Positions 49,395 to 60,530 of a stretch of DNA of 64,000 bases are shown piece by piece; the first letter of the stretch is position 1; each line of letters begins with the position of its first letter. The stretch is from contig BSBN01000233.1 of assembly GCA_027924645.1 (NCBI GenBank), positions 5,474,501 through 5,538,500 on the forward strand, written 5' to 3'. The translations under genes were made by a program, and so were the position numbers. The notes under the pieces were generated by a model. It was not told where the DNA came from. It was given only the letters and a program-made list of their open reading frames with translations, and ran no database searches. The stretch comes from Cunninghamia lanceolata. Lineage: Eukaryota > Streptophyta > Pinopsida > Cupressales > Cupressaceae.

Positions 49395-49800
49395 GAAGAT
49401 AAATCCTGGACAGATTTGATGGATCAAAGTCCAAACATGGAGCTGGAGTAGGGATTGATCTCATTGATCCATCAGGAAAGTCCTACTTAGCTGCCTACAG
49501 ATTACAGTTCCCCTATACTAACAATGTGACAAAGTATGAAGCTCTGATTCATGGGATACTGTTTGCTCTTAAGAAAAAGGTAAAAATTTTGCATGTCTTT
49601 GGAGACTCAGAATTAGTTGTTAGACATGTAAGAGGAATTTACTCTTGCAACTATAAGAAATTGTCAAATTATAGACACAAAGTGTGGGATTTGATTGAAG
49701 ACTTTGATACCTTTAATATCACCCACATACCAAGAGAATAGAACCATAGGGCAGATGCTTTAGCATAGGCTGCCAGTACATTAGAGCCCTTGTCCATATC
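49395..49800 (+). pseudogene. Element E additional (archaeal-type) RNase H, upstream of RT
   Basis: The pattern of type-I RNase H of the second kind is seen: FDGSKSKHGAGVGIDLIDPSG (Asp, near 49415), YEALIHGILFALKK (Glu, 49535), LHVFGDSELVVRHVRGIY (Asp, 49600) and NHRADALA (Asp, 49748). All four acidic residues are kept. Only TAG codons at 49739 and 49766 break the frame. This second RNase H is a hallmark of the Tat group, where it is usually described after the RT-RNase H pair; here it comes before RT. Confidence 0.85.
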
Positions 49801-51010
49801 AGGCCTAAAGAGATTTTTAGTAGAGCTGGTATTAGTACCATCAGTCCCTGACAATGTTACCAACCTCCAGGTTTTTGATGATGATCAGCATATCCTTGAT
49901 TTCATCTCTAACAGAGACATATTTGATGCTCAAATCATAGATGAGAATAATATGGAAGATCACGTTTGGGAAGAAGATGAAATATTAGAACTGCCTAGCA
50001 ACAGGATTCCCAAAGGTATGATTGAGTTAGAAAGAGCCTTTGACTTGGATAATATGCTGAAGCAGAAGGATCTTCCCAAGGCTGATGGAGGTCAATATTC
50101 ACAAGTGAATATTGGACAAAATGATGACAAGAGAAATGTCTTGATTGGTAAAGTTTGTACACCAGAAGAGTTAGAAGGAATAACTCAGGCCCTTAAAGAT
50201 TACATCCATGTAATTGCATGGACCTATGATGAGTTGAAGACATATGACACATCAGTCATAACTCACACTATACCTCTCAAGCTAGATGTTAAACCTTTTA
50301 GATAGAAGCAATGGCCAGTCAATGCTTTGCTTGAACCAATAATTTTTGAAGAAGTCAAGAACCTATTGAATGCCAGGATTATATTTCCTATGAGGCACTC
50401 CACTTGGGTGGCCAATCTAGTGCTAGTAAGAAAGAAGAATGGAGACATCAGACTGTGTGTAGACTTCAGGAACTTGAACAGAGCATCAGAGAAGGATAAT
50501 TATCCTTTACCCTCATTAGATGAAGTTCTACAGATTGTCAATGGAGCTAAAATGATGTCCTTCCTAGATGGCTTCTCAGGTTACAATCAGGTCATGGTTG
50601 ACAAGATTGACAGGCTGAAGACCGCCTTCACCATAAAGTGGGGGATATTTGCTTATAGATGTATGCCATTTGGGCTGATAAATGCTGGAGCTACATTCCA
50701 GTGAGCAATGGATGTAGCCTTCAGAGGCTTAATAGGAAAATGTATAGTCATTTACATGGATGAATTAACAGTGTTCTCCAAAGAGAGAGGAAACCATGTA
50801 GCAGATCTCAGAAATGTATTGAAAAAGTGTGAAGAATATGGGATATCCCTGAACCCCAAGAAATGCATATTTGGGGTGACAACAGGAAAGTTGCTGGGCC
50901 ACCTAATAACTGAAAATGGGATAATCATTGATCCTGACAGGATAGACTCCATTATGAAATTATAGCTTCCAGGAAGCAAGAAAGGACTCAAATCTTACTT
51001 TGGTGAGATA
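49801..51010 (+). pseudogene. Element E reverse transcriptase
   Basis: After an acidic linker (EDHVWEEDEILELPSNRIPKG) the RT follows: MRHSTWVANLVLVRKKNGDI, LCVDFRNLNRASEKDNYPLP, MSFLDGFSGYNQVMV, MPFGLINAGATFQ, and the catalytic VIYMDELTVFSK near 50755. The Tat consensus YMDD reads YMDE, so the second catalytic Asp is Glu. Stops at about 50302, 50702 and 50963 interrupt an otherwise open frame (TAG, TGA, TAG). Confidence 0.9.
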
Positions 51011-51670
51011 AATTTTGTCAGAAAATTCATCACTGGCTTTGTAGAAATAGTCAGGCCTTTAAATGCTATGCTGAAGAAGGATGCAAAGATTGAGTGGACA
51101 TTAGAAGCCAAGGTAGCCTTTGAAGATATAAAGAAGGCTATTTCTGATGCTCCTATTCTTATCAGTCCAGACTACACCAGAGACTTTTATATTTATTCAT
51201 TTGCTTCAGAACATACCTCTGCAGCAATGCTAACACAAAGGAATGAAGAAAAAGAAGAGAAACCAATTTCATTCATGAGTTGCCCTTTCAAAGATGCTAA
51301 ATTAAGATATGTAGATGTTGAGAGGCAGGCACTTGCATTGGTTAGGGTAGTAAAGAAATTCAGGCATTATATATTAAGAAGCAAAGCAATTGCAGTAGTG
51401 CCAGATGCAGTAGTGAAGATGCTGCTAATGCAAAGTGAGCCTGGTGAAAAAAAGGCTAAGTGGATCACAGTTTTACAAGAATATGACATAGAAATCACAC
51501 CCATGAAGCTGGTAAGAGGACAGGCTTTGAGCCAAATGATATCAAAAATTGATCTAAACATTATGAGTCAGCAGTATGTTATCAATGCTAGGGACAATGA
51601 AGAGTGGTATGCAAATATCAGGCACATCCTGATTACTGGAAGATGTCCTCCTAGACTGCAAGCTTCATAG
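51011..51670 (+). pseudogene. Element E gypsy-type RNase H, catalytic positions lost
   Basis: The fold is recognisable: FEDIKKAISDAPILISPDYT, FYIYSFASEHTSAAMLTQ, KPISFMSCPFKDAKLRYVDVERQALALVRVVKKFRHYI, KWITVLQEYDIEI, VRGQALSQMIS. The first catalytic Asp (TDAS in other elements) is Phe (SFAS) and the last (ADAL/ALAD) is Ser. Degeneration of this domain next to an intact second RNase H is the known pattern in dual-RNase H elements. It is open to the TAG at 51668. Confidence 0.87.
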
Positions 51671-51703
51671 AGAAGAGCCTTAAAGATAAAATCCCAAAAG
51701 TAC

Positions 51704-52858
51704 ATGATGAAAGGAGGAACCTTGTTCAAGAAGAATTATGAAGGAATATACCTGAGATGCTTAGAGAAGCCAGAAGCAAACAGGGTTTTATCAAAATTAC
51801 ATGACAAGTTCGGAACAGCACATGGATCAGCCTTGGCCACAACACATGCAATCCTCAGAGTAGGATATTATTGGCCCACAATTTTTAAAGATACAATTGA
51901 ACATGTTAAATGTTGTCATGTATGTCAGATTGCTGCCAAAAAAGAGAAATATGCTGCCCAACCCTTGCAGCCAGTGATGGAAGAGCGCCTATTTGCACAA
52001 TGGGGCATGGACTTCATAGGACCAATCAATCCTCCATCATCATTAGGCCATAGGTATGTCTTAACAATTACTGATTATTGCACCAGATGGACTGAAGCTA
52101 TCAGCAGCAAGACCTATACTGCAGATGATGTTATTAAATTTCTAGAAAGTAATATTGTTACCAGGTATGGAATTCCTTATGCTCCGGTAAGTGATAATGG
52201 TTCTGCCTTCACTTCAACTAAATTGTCAAGTTGGGCTTTTGATCATGGGATCATACTCAAGTTCTCATCCAACTATTATCCCCAAGGGAATGGATTAGTA
52301 GAATCCACCAACAAAAATTTGTTGAATATCATAAGAAAATTAATAGAGAAGAACCCTAGGGAATGGAACTCATTTCTGAAATATGCCTTATGGGTAGACA
52401 GAACTAGAATGAAAACTGCACTAGGAAATTCACCTTTTCACTTAGTATATGGGGTAGATCCTATCCTCCCTGTTAACTTGCAAATTCCTACCCTGCAGTT
52501 TGCCCAAGAGTACCTAGGCATAGATAATAGACAAGAAGTCAGGTTGCTTCAGCTGATGCACCTGGAAGAGAAAAGGAGTCAAGCAATTGACCAGTTTGCA
52601 AAACATCAGGCTGTTGTCAAATGCTGGTTTGACAAAAGAGCTAGTGTTAAAGCCTTTAGGATATCTAATTTAGTCCTGATGTGGGATAAAGCCCATGAGA
52701 GGAAAGGAGACCATGGTAAGTTTGACAAATTATGGATTGGTCCTTTCCAAATTTTTGAGATATTAGGAGACAACACTTATAGGCTTAAGAACCTGACAGG
52801 TGAGGATGTCCCATTGCCAGTCAATGGACAATTCCTTAAACATTATTTTCAAGCCTGA
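51704..52858 (+). CDS. Element E integrase, open 384-residue frame
   Basis: The domain has no stop. Zinc-binding: LSKLHDKFGTAHGS (His, His) and VKCCHVCQ (Cys, Cys). Catalytic core: GMDFIGPINPPSS (Asp), VSDNGSAFTS (Asp), YPQGNGLVESTNK (Glu), the full D,D-35-E triad. C-terminal part: KLWIGPFQIFEILGDNTYRLKNL, and the end NGQFLKHYF, with no chromodomain, as expected for the Tat group. It is part of a polyprotein, so the Met at 51704 is not a true start. It is the best preserved coding domain in the window. Confidence 0.88.
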   Translation: MMKGGTLFKKNYEGIYLRCLEKPEANRVLSKLHDKFGTAHGSALATTHAILRVGYYWPTIFKDTIEHVKCCHVCQIAAKKEKYAAQPLQPVMEERLFAQWGMDFIGPINPPSSLGHRYVLTITDYCTRWTEAISSKTYTADDVIKFLESNIVTRYGIPYAPVSDNGSAFTSTKLSSWAFDHGIILKFSSNYYPQGNGLVESTNKNLLNIIRKLIEKNPREWNSFLKYALWVDRTRMKTALGNSPFHLVYGVDPILPVNLQIPTLQFAQEYLGIDNRQEVRLLQLMHLEEKRSQAIDQFAKHQAVVKCWFDKRASVKAFRISNLVLMWDKAHERKGDHGKFDKLWIGPFQIFEILGDNTYRLKNLTGEDVPLPVNGQFLKHYFQA

Positions 52859-53726
52859 GTGACTTCATGACAGTTATGTGTATCATATTGTACATTTGTA
52901 TAGTTGCTTGTATAGGTTTGTTTCTGTTGCTTGTTTGTTTGTTGTTTGTTTTGTTTTGTTTTCTTGTTGAGTTTTGTTTTGGTTAGTCAAGATGATGCAC
53001 TTCATCACCCCAGAAAATAACAAAATTGTTAAGATTCACGTGATGAGATCAAATTTAAATATAGGTTATGATTCATCCTGAGAAGTATTCATGATCAGGT
53101 CTGTAATATCCTTCATCAGGGTGCTTTTTCTTGGTCAAAGTGAATCAATCACAATGAAACACTTAACAGCCTTGGGTTTGTTGAACACATAAGTATAGGT
53201 GTTAAGTGAAAAATCTAAAGGGACTCCCTTGCTACCAATACAATCTCCAACCTAAAGCTGCAAGTGACTATACCTTGTAAATGAACTGACATGATGATAT
53301 CATATACACATATAAATATAAAAATATAAAAAAAAAATATAATAAAATTAGGCCATCTAAGTAATTCTACCAGGGCTATGAACGCCTGCTGGCAGTGGGG
53401 CTCTACTTAGGGAGATTGTATAGATAACCTTACCGGGGCTATGGACGCCTGCTAGTAGCAAGGCTCTATCCAAGTTGGCTATGAGGGATGATCTCCAACT
53501 ATGTAGTTTAACACCAGTTACTTATGTTTTCAACTTGCTTTCAAGATGAGGATAATTAATCATTTGCACACAGCTGATCCTTTGTTAGCATTGTTACCAT
53601 GATGAAGCTTTATTATTCAGAAAGATTATGATGCTTATGCTTAGGAAGAATTAGAATACTATATAAGCATGTGATCACATTACTTGAATCATTGGAATTT
53701 TGATGTTTTCTTTAGTGGCAAGTTGT
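52859..53726 (+). other. Element E 3' spacer with a duplicated 41-bp unit
   Basis: Non-coding. A T/G-rich tract (TTTG/TTTTG words) lies at 52916-52985. Two copies of a unit with GGGCTATGRACGCCTGCT occur at about 53369-53410 and 53432-53472, about 62 bp apart. The stretch before the 3' LTR (AGTGGCAAGTTG) is only mildly purine-rich, so the polypurine tract is not clear. Confidence 0.75.
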
Positions 53727-53989
53727 TGTGTGGTTACACAACATGCCCCATTTTGACTTGGCAAAATAGGGACCCAACTTTTTTGGCTTGGCTTGTGTTT
53801 TCTGCTTCCTGGCGGTCTGGTTTAAGTAAGTCATGCAGATAACCCTCTACAGGAGGATGTGGTAAGTCATCATCATGAGGTCAGTTTGTCAAAGTTCTTG
53901 TTTCATGACATTAACCTCATATTTGGAAAAAGCATTAAAATTCATGAAGGTTTGCCTTTTACATCACCCTGATATTCCTTAAGATGTGA

Positions 53990-54670
53990 AAGTTATGAGT
54001 GGTCAAAATCTCGGTCAAACCTGATATTCACAAGGGGGAGGATCATATTTCTTAATATCAGTCATCTTTCAAAAGATCACCCTGATCCAATTTATCACCC
54101 GATAAATCATTTGATTCACAGCATGCAGACGTCAAACTTAAGTGGTAGTGATACTTACCTGTCAACAACATCATATATTTCGTGGGGACGATATTTCAAA
54201 ACATCACCTGATATTCTAAATATCACCCTATATTTCAAATATCCCCCAGTCTCAAAATATCACCCTGAAGAAATTATCATGATGACATCATCTAATCCCG
54301 ATAACAAAAGAACATCAACATAATGATGATGTCATCATCATTTTACCTCGCGGAGGTATGTTTCATAACATCATCCTTTCACCAAAACATGATGATGACA
54401 TCATAGTGCTTCAGCGATAGACTCAACCATTATCATGGTGACATCATCATGACATTCCAAGAAAGGTCACTTAAAGAATGCTTAGGGTCATCATCCTTTT
54501 CAAGATATCACCTGATATTTTGAACATCACCCGATCTATATAACATGACCCGATGGTCTAAACATAACCCGATATGTTTTCCCGCCATGGTGCGGATGGT
54601 CATATTATGAGGGACGATCATATTTTAAATATCACTTGATATTTTAAATATCACCTGATATTTCAAAAGA
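53990..54670 (+). repeat. Array of ATATCA/TGATAT motifs in element E U3 (3' copy)
   Basis: About thirteen ATATCA or TGATAT words occur in about 0.7 kb, with pairs such as ATATCACCTGATAT and ATATCACTTGATAT. A block near 54635 has one more pair than the 5' LTR, so the array changes copy number between sister LTRs. Confidence 0.7.
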
Positions 54671-55231
54671 TCCTCCTCCTCGTCCCACCGTGTGAACATT
54701 GAATGCCCATTAATGCGTTAGGTGCTTCTCGCCGCGATGATCACACTTGGCAAGATTCTGCATTTCCATGCATAAAATTAATGATTAGGATTGATTCAGT
54801 CAGATTATGCTCTAATTGACCAGATGAATAGGTTTAAAATGGATTTGCAACATCATTATTCATTTATCTTGTGAAGAATTAAGTGTTTACACAGAGCTGA
54901 GCATCCAAACCCTGCTACGAGTCACCTGCAGAGGTACACATCCTGAACAAAGCGAAGAACGTGATTATGATCAATCTCAGGGGTATTTCCATAAAATTGT
55001 CAATAGCATAATTCAAAGGATAAACATGTCAGGTAAGTAGCAGATCCCTTCTGCTGTGTTTTATAGGCATATACAGGTAATATGATGTTACTGGTTTGCA
55101 ATTGTAAGTTCTGCATATCATGATGAAGTAATGCTTGCAAACACTGCTTAGAAGTCATCAAATGTAATATATATGCATGTATGAGATGAGGTGCACAATT
55201 GTGAGACCAGTTCTTGTCATTGCAGGAATCC

Positions 55232-58200
55232 ATGGTGGATAAGTGATTGATGAAATCTGAAGCGGAGTTCATTAAACTGATGTTTGCATAGCCTGAAGGG
55301 GTGCAATTCAAATATGGAGTTATTGGGGATACACACCAAGGAGGCACAGATCTAGTTGCATGCATCCTCTGCTTGAGGCTGTTTTAGTATCCGGAATGGG
55401 AAATGCTACTGGTTTTCTGTACAACATGGAGGCTCCTGAATTGGTTATAGAATGTGCTAGAAATTATAATTCACAGACAAGAAGAGTTGAGAAACACAGA
55501 AGGGTGTATGTGGACTTCTCCATAAAGAGCCTATCCACCGTGTTTGGTTTGCCATTGGGCAAAGGTGTGGTCAGCATAAACCTGAAGAAGCTGGTAGTAG
55601 AGTATGAAGCTAATAGGAAGGCTGCCAGGAAAAGAATGTATGGTTGGAGAGCTAAGAATAGTATATATCTAGCTGTAGCCAAGCTCCCTATCCATTTATA
55701 CAAATATGATTTTGATGATGAATATCAGTTCATGATTGCCTTACTCAGTCGGGCTACAGGTCAGCAAACAACTGGAAGTTTTAAAGACTGGATGTATGGG
55801 ATCATCCTAATGTGTATATATACTGATAACAGGCCATTATGGGCCAAAATAATAAGTGATGCTATTGATGAGCAGCTATCGAATCTGGGAGGTACAGATT
55901 ATGCATTTATATGACCTCGTTCTTGGTTTATGCATGTGCATACAAAGGCACATTCGATGCACTGACAACAGTGGGGAGGATTGGTGGCACCACCAATGAT
56001 GCACATATTTGGGATCACTATCCCTAATTGCAAAGAGTGAATTATCTATAGGACTATAAGTTGGTGAATGATGCATTTTCAATGCATCTGGTAAGAACCA
56101 TGGAAGAAGACAGAACAAAGAGACTGAGCATGGAGGCTTAGGAGGTCATCTACAGGCATGGAGCCTGGTATATATAATTTGCAACCTTCTCCTATATTAG
56201 GACTGAAGGATTTGTAGGACAGCCCCTCATGCTCCCAAGATATCCAATTGATGCAGTGGTGCTCATGGAGTTCATGAGGCATATTGTAACAATATTGGAT
56301 GCTTACAAAGCCAACAACAAAATTCCACCAGTATTGTTTCCAGTGACAATGGGCTATTACATGTGCCCAGATAGTGAAAATATTAAGAAGGCCATAGCTG
56401 GCTTGGCAAGGATGAAGTTACAGCTTTTTCCATTTGTAAGGTCATATGATCCTTATGACAGGATGCATAAAATCATGGGGCAGCCCATTCACAGGAGGCA
56501 TCTTGAAGATTTTTGGGTAGACTGTGAGGATGAAGCTGAGGCAAGAAGAAGAAGGTATCAAAGGTTAACCTTGAATAAAATCAGAACCTTTGGTTGCATT
56601 TCCATCCCAACGCAAATGAAGAAGGATGATGGAAGGATAATGGCAGAAGAATATGAAGAGAAGAAAATATACAATGACACCATATCAGCCCCGGACCTTA
56701 CAATGCAGGAGGACATCTCCTTGGATCCATTCACGGGCAGGATATTACAGCTAACCCAAGCTTGGGTTGATGAACAGGTAAATATACTGAAGAAAAAAGG
56801 TGTGGTCCTTACCATAGATAATAAAAGGAAAGGACAAGAACTCTCTGCTGATGAATATGATGATTTCCTGAATGAGAAGAGGAAATCCAAAGGAGACAAG
56901 TTGCCACCTCCACAAAAACAAAGTAAAAGACCTCCCAGAGGCAAGAAAGCAAAAGAAGAACCCAAAGGGGTTATTATAGAGAGAATAGTAGAACCTACTG
57001 CACAGGCACCAGCATCAGGAGAAGCATCAGCCCCAGGACATGTAGGACATTCTTCAGCATCAGCTGCACCTCCTCTAGGAGATGGACAGAAGTCCAAGAA
57101 AATCCAGAGGGCAGAGGTAGTAGTTACTGAGACCCATGAAGAGGGTCAAACCTCATAGAAACAAATAGAGAAAGATATCCCTCTGGAAGAGGAGCCTGAG
57201 GAAGAAGAAGGCCCTTTATTGTTCAAAAGAAAAAGAAAGGTGCCTCAGGTGGTGGCCCCCACACTAAAGAAAACAAGGACCTCCATGAGAGGTGAAATAA
57301 GACAATCCCATATAATGTTGAAAGGGGCAGGTGGTGAAGTGTTCAATAAGGAATTGCAGCACAATGTTCCACTTCCCACCATTGTAAAGTTCAAGACTGA
57401 ACTTGTAGAAGAGCAAATAAAAGAAACCTCTAGGATAATCCAAAGTGGCATTGGCTCATTGGATGAGACAGTAGACTTATCCAATGATGAGGTAGTGAAG
57501 GATGTAGCTTCATAGAGTATGGAAACCCTTGCTGCTGACACTAGGACAACTCCTCATGGAACTCCATCAATGCAAACAGTGTTAGAGGAAATGAAGCAAG
57601 TGGAGTCAGAGAAAGAAAAGAGCCCAAAGAAAATTGTAGAACAGATAGGGTTAGATACATTAGTTGAACAGGTGACAAGTCCTGCAGTTGTAGATTTGGC
57701 ATATGTAGAGGATGTGAATCCTCAGGATGTGGTAGGAACACCTGATAAGATGGAAAATGTTGAAGAGCTAAAACAAAAAGAAGTGGAGAGCAAAGCTCTA
57801 GATATGGCTCACCAGCATCATGATACATCAACTGAACCTGGAATCGTAGAGGTTAAAGATAAGGGAGAAGAAGAAAAGGATGCATCAGCTGATCCTACTC
57901 CCAACATTCAAGAAACAGTCATCACAGGTGCAGAGAAAGATGTGATAAAAGATCAAACAGAAGCACCTAAGGAGGATGAAATAGTAATCATAGATACTAA
58001 TATACCTCAAGAGGAGGAAATAAATAAGGTAGATGAAGTGAGAGTGGAGGAAATAAAAGATAAAGATCATGGTACACATGTAGAGAAAGATGATCAACAA
58101 GATCAACCTCCAGAGAAAGATGATCCTCATCAGGAGGATATATCAAAAGATCCCCCTCATGATGAACATCATGAGGAAGAGAAAAGAAGATCACCCTCCC

Positions 58201-59541
58201 CATCGAATATGGTGGTGGACACAGGAGATCAAAGTGATCATCATGATGATGATACTGGAAATCAAGGACCCAAGGATCAAGTTTCTCAATGGTTAGAGAC
58301 TGAAATTGGCATGGAATCAGGTATGCAAATGCCAGAATTTGATGTATCTACTTTATTTTTAGAAAACCTGATAAAACCAAAGAGGAAGGCTAGAATGACT
58401 TCAGCCATTAAAAGAGATCCTGCAACAGGAAGAAGAACTGCACAAATAGCACTCCCTACTGTAGATAAAGAGAAAGGTAAAATTACCTTAGATGTGTTTC
58501 AGATCAGCACAGTGGACTTAGGGTTTGCTAATGAAGACCAAGAGGGTCAGGAAGGCAAAGACATTATAGATTCTTTAATTCAAAAGGTTAAGAGAGAAAA
58601 AGAGAAAAATAAGCAACACAAAGAGCACATTGCTCAGTTGCATGCATATATAAGGAGGTTAACCAATCCTGAAGATAATGCTACTGATCATGCAGTCCCA
58701 TTGACTGCTATTTCCCAAGAGGAGGTAAATAAGTTGGATCTCATGAAACATGAGTCATCCATATTGAGAAGGTGGATGTACTCCACATTTGACACATCAG
58801 AAGAAGTAGTAAAGGCCTCTTTGAAGAGGTGGAGTTCTCTTAGTGGCTCCAGGAAGAAGGTGGATAAATTACAAATGGAGATAGGGAAAAGGTCTTTCCA
58901 ATTGGAAAAGATATTGGATGTCCTAGGAGAAATAAGGAGGATCAATCCTCAGATACTTATACATAAGCAAGTACTGAATAATAATAATGCATTAATGATA
59001 GATATATGGTATAAAGACATCCAATTTGAATTTGATGTACTTAAAAGATGCAACAATAAGTTGAGAGAAATTAGCATGAAGTTCATGATATGATGTCTTT
59101 TGAGGCAGAAATCTTGGAAACGTTGGAAGGAAAGGTGGAAGGAAAGATAGAAAATCAAGATGAAGAGTTTGCAATCCAAGCTCTACATAATAACTTCCAA
59201 TTTGTTGCTGATGATCCACTAGGCCAAATGACAGAAGAAGTCATGGATAGATTGGTGAAGACCAAGGTGAAAATGGAAAATTATAATGAGACATTATACA
59301 ATAGAAGGAATAAACTGGATAACATCTGAAATAAATAGCAAACACATAAACATGCCATTATCAAAGAAAAGACTCAGGATGGTGGAGAAATAGATAAAAT
59401 AGTGCAGTTGTATGAGAATGTCAAGGTAGTCATGTAGGCTCATATACATGGTCGAGGTCATCAGGATGATGAGGATACAGAAAGAGATGCACCTGATGAT
59501 GGAGCGCATGAATCCGATGAAGTAGATAAAGATGCAACATA
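55232..59541 (+). pseudogene. LTR-borne ORF of element E, 3' LTR copy
   Basis: It matches the 5' copy throughout but carries a 28-bp deletion near 55362, and single-base deletions near 55911 and 59083 that shift the frame, besides three in-frame length differences (near 56708, 57190 and 58801). Longest open piece: 524 residues at 57519-59093. At least four stops are shared with the 5' copy (codon 20 TAG; TAA at 56024; TAA at 56177 against TAG; TGA at 59327). It has further own stops, such as TGA at codon 5. In genomic RNA this copy, and not the 5' one, would be present. Confidence 0.8.
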
Positions 59542-59713
59542 AAGTAGATATCAGCATCTGACACTTAAGGAAAATTAGTACCTCAGATGGTTGCCAGCTG
59601 GCAACTTTTGCCACTTGATAGAGTTGACAAAGTCAAAGGGAAATATTCATTGTAGATACTCATAGACAAATCTGGATCGTAGATCTTTTTGTAGCGGATT
59701 CCTCACCTTGTTC

Positions 59714-59720
59714 TATAAAA
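59714..59720 (+). promoter_or_regulatory. TATA box of element E 3' LTR
   Basis: TATAAAAG after CACCTTGTTC, identical to the 5' LTR site. Transcription from here would read into the flanking solo LTR H. Confidence 0.6.
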
Positions 59721-60530
59721 GGTGTAGGGATGCCTCTTTTAAAACATTGGAAACTTAATTGAAATCCATCTGCTGAAATATTCAGGGCTCATTTCAAAGC
59801 TTCTTGTATACATATATGTTCTGGCATACTTAATGAATGAGAAGACTTGTTTGATTACAATTCATAGTAAATCTTGAGTAAGTAGTGTGTGAATTCTGTA
59901 TATATGCTGTGACTTGCTGTGTCCCTTGGAGTGCATACCTACTTGCGTATGTTGTGTTCATACAATTCCTTTGAAGTTAGCATCAACTGTATCTAGCTGT
60001 GGAATGTCCTGGTGAACATATGGTTTGGTTTTCTTTTCTTTATGACTATATCTGATGTATATGTGGTTCAATAGATGAAGGTTCAACTTTAATTTGAAGT
60101 ATTCCTTTCATTTTATTTTAAATTTTAGAGAATTTCATCATCACAATTGCAAATAATTGACAATCTTAAGCAAATAGTACAAATATGTAGACATCCCATA
60201 AATAAATGAACATATTCAACATATTTGAGGTTAAAGCATGTCACAATGACAAATATCATGCAAAGTTTTGAAGATAGACATAATATTTGAGGTATATCTT
60301 GTAGCATCATTATAGGAAACAATATTTTACTGATGAGATTTACGTAAGGCCCCAAAATGGAAACAGCAACACAGATCAACCTTTGAGTAATGTCAGAAGA
60401 TTAAGACCTAATCAACAGAGACTTGAGATCATGAATTTTTTGAATTCATTGTATCTTTCAAGATGAATAAAGGTTAATGTGTACTTTTATTCTATGTTTG
60501 TTTATGACTAACATCATGATCAACACCACT

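Larger units (their letters stand above)
34621..60525 (+). mobile_element. Element E: Tat-like Ty3/gypsy element with 6.8-kb LTRs that carry an ORF
   Basis: LTRs lie at 34621-45339 (with a 3917-bp solo LTR inside) and 53727-60525, with a perfect TSD CCACT at 34616-34620 and 60526-60530. The LTR lengths agree within 2 bp (6797 and 6799) once the solo LTR and its TSD copy are removed. Internal coding order is gag, protease, two zinc modules, extra RNase H, RT, RNase H and integrase. By eye the LTRs differ by about 3-4% over the first 330 bp, so E is younger than C. The extra RNase H places it near the Tat group. Confidence 0.95.
53727..60525 (+). repeat. Element E 3' LTR (6799 bp), uninterrupted
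   Basis: It begins TGTGTGGTTACACAAC and ends CATGATCAACA, followed by the TSD CCACT. Same layout as the 5' copy: motif array 53990-54670, intron 55033-55225, ORF 55232-59541, TATA box 59714. The part after the TATA box (59745-60525) is non-coding. Confidence 0.95.

Noticed and set aside
34621..60530. A 6-kb segmental duplication of a host gene as explanation for the two copies at 34621 and 53727
   Set aside because: The copies have TG..CA ends, flank a gag-pol region in direct orientation, agree in length within 2 bp and are bounded by a perfect TSD, so they are LTRs.
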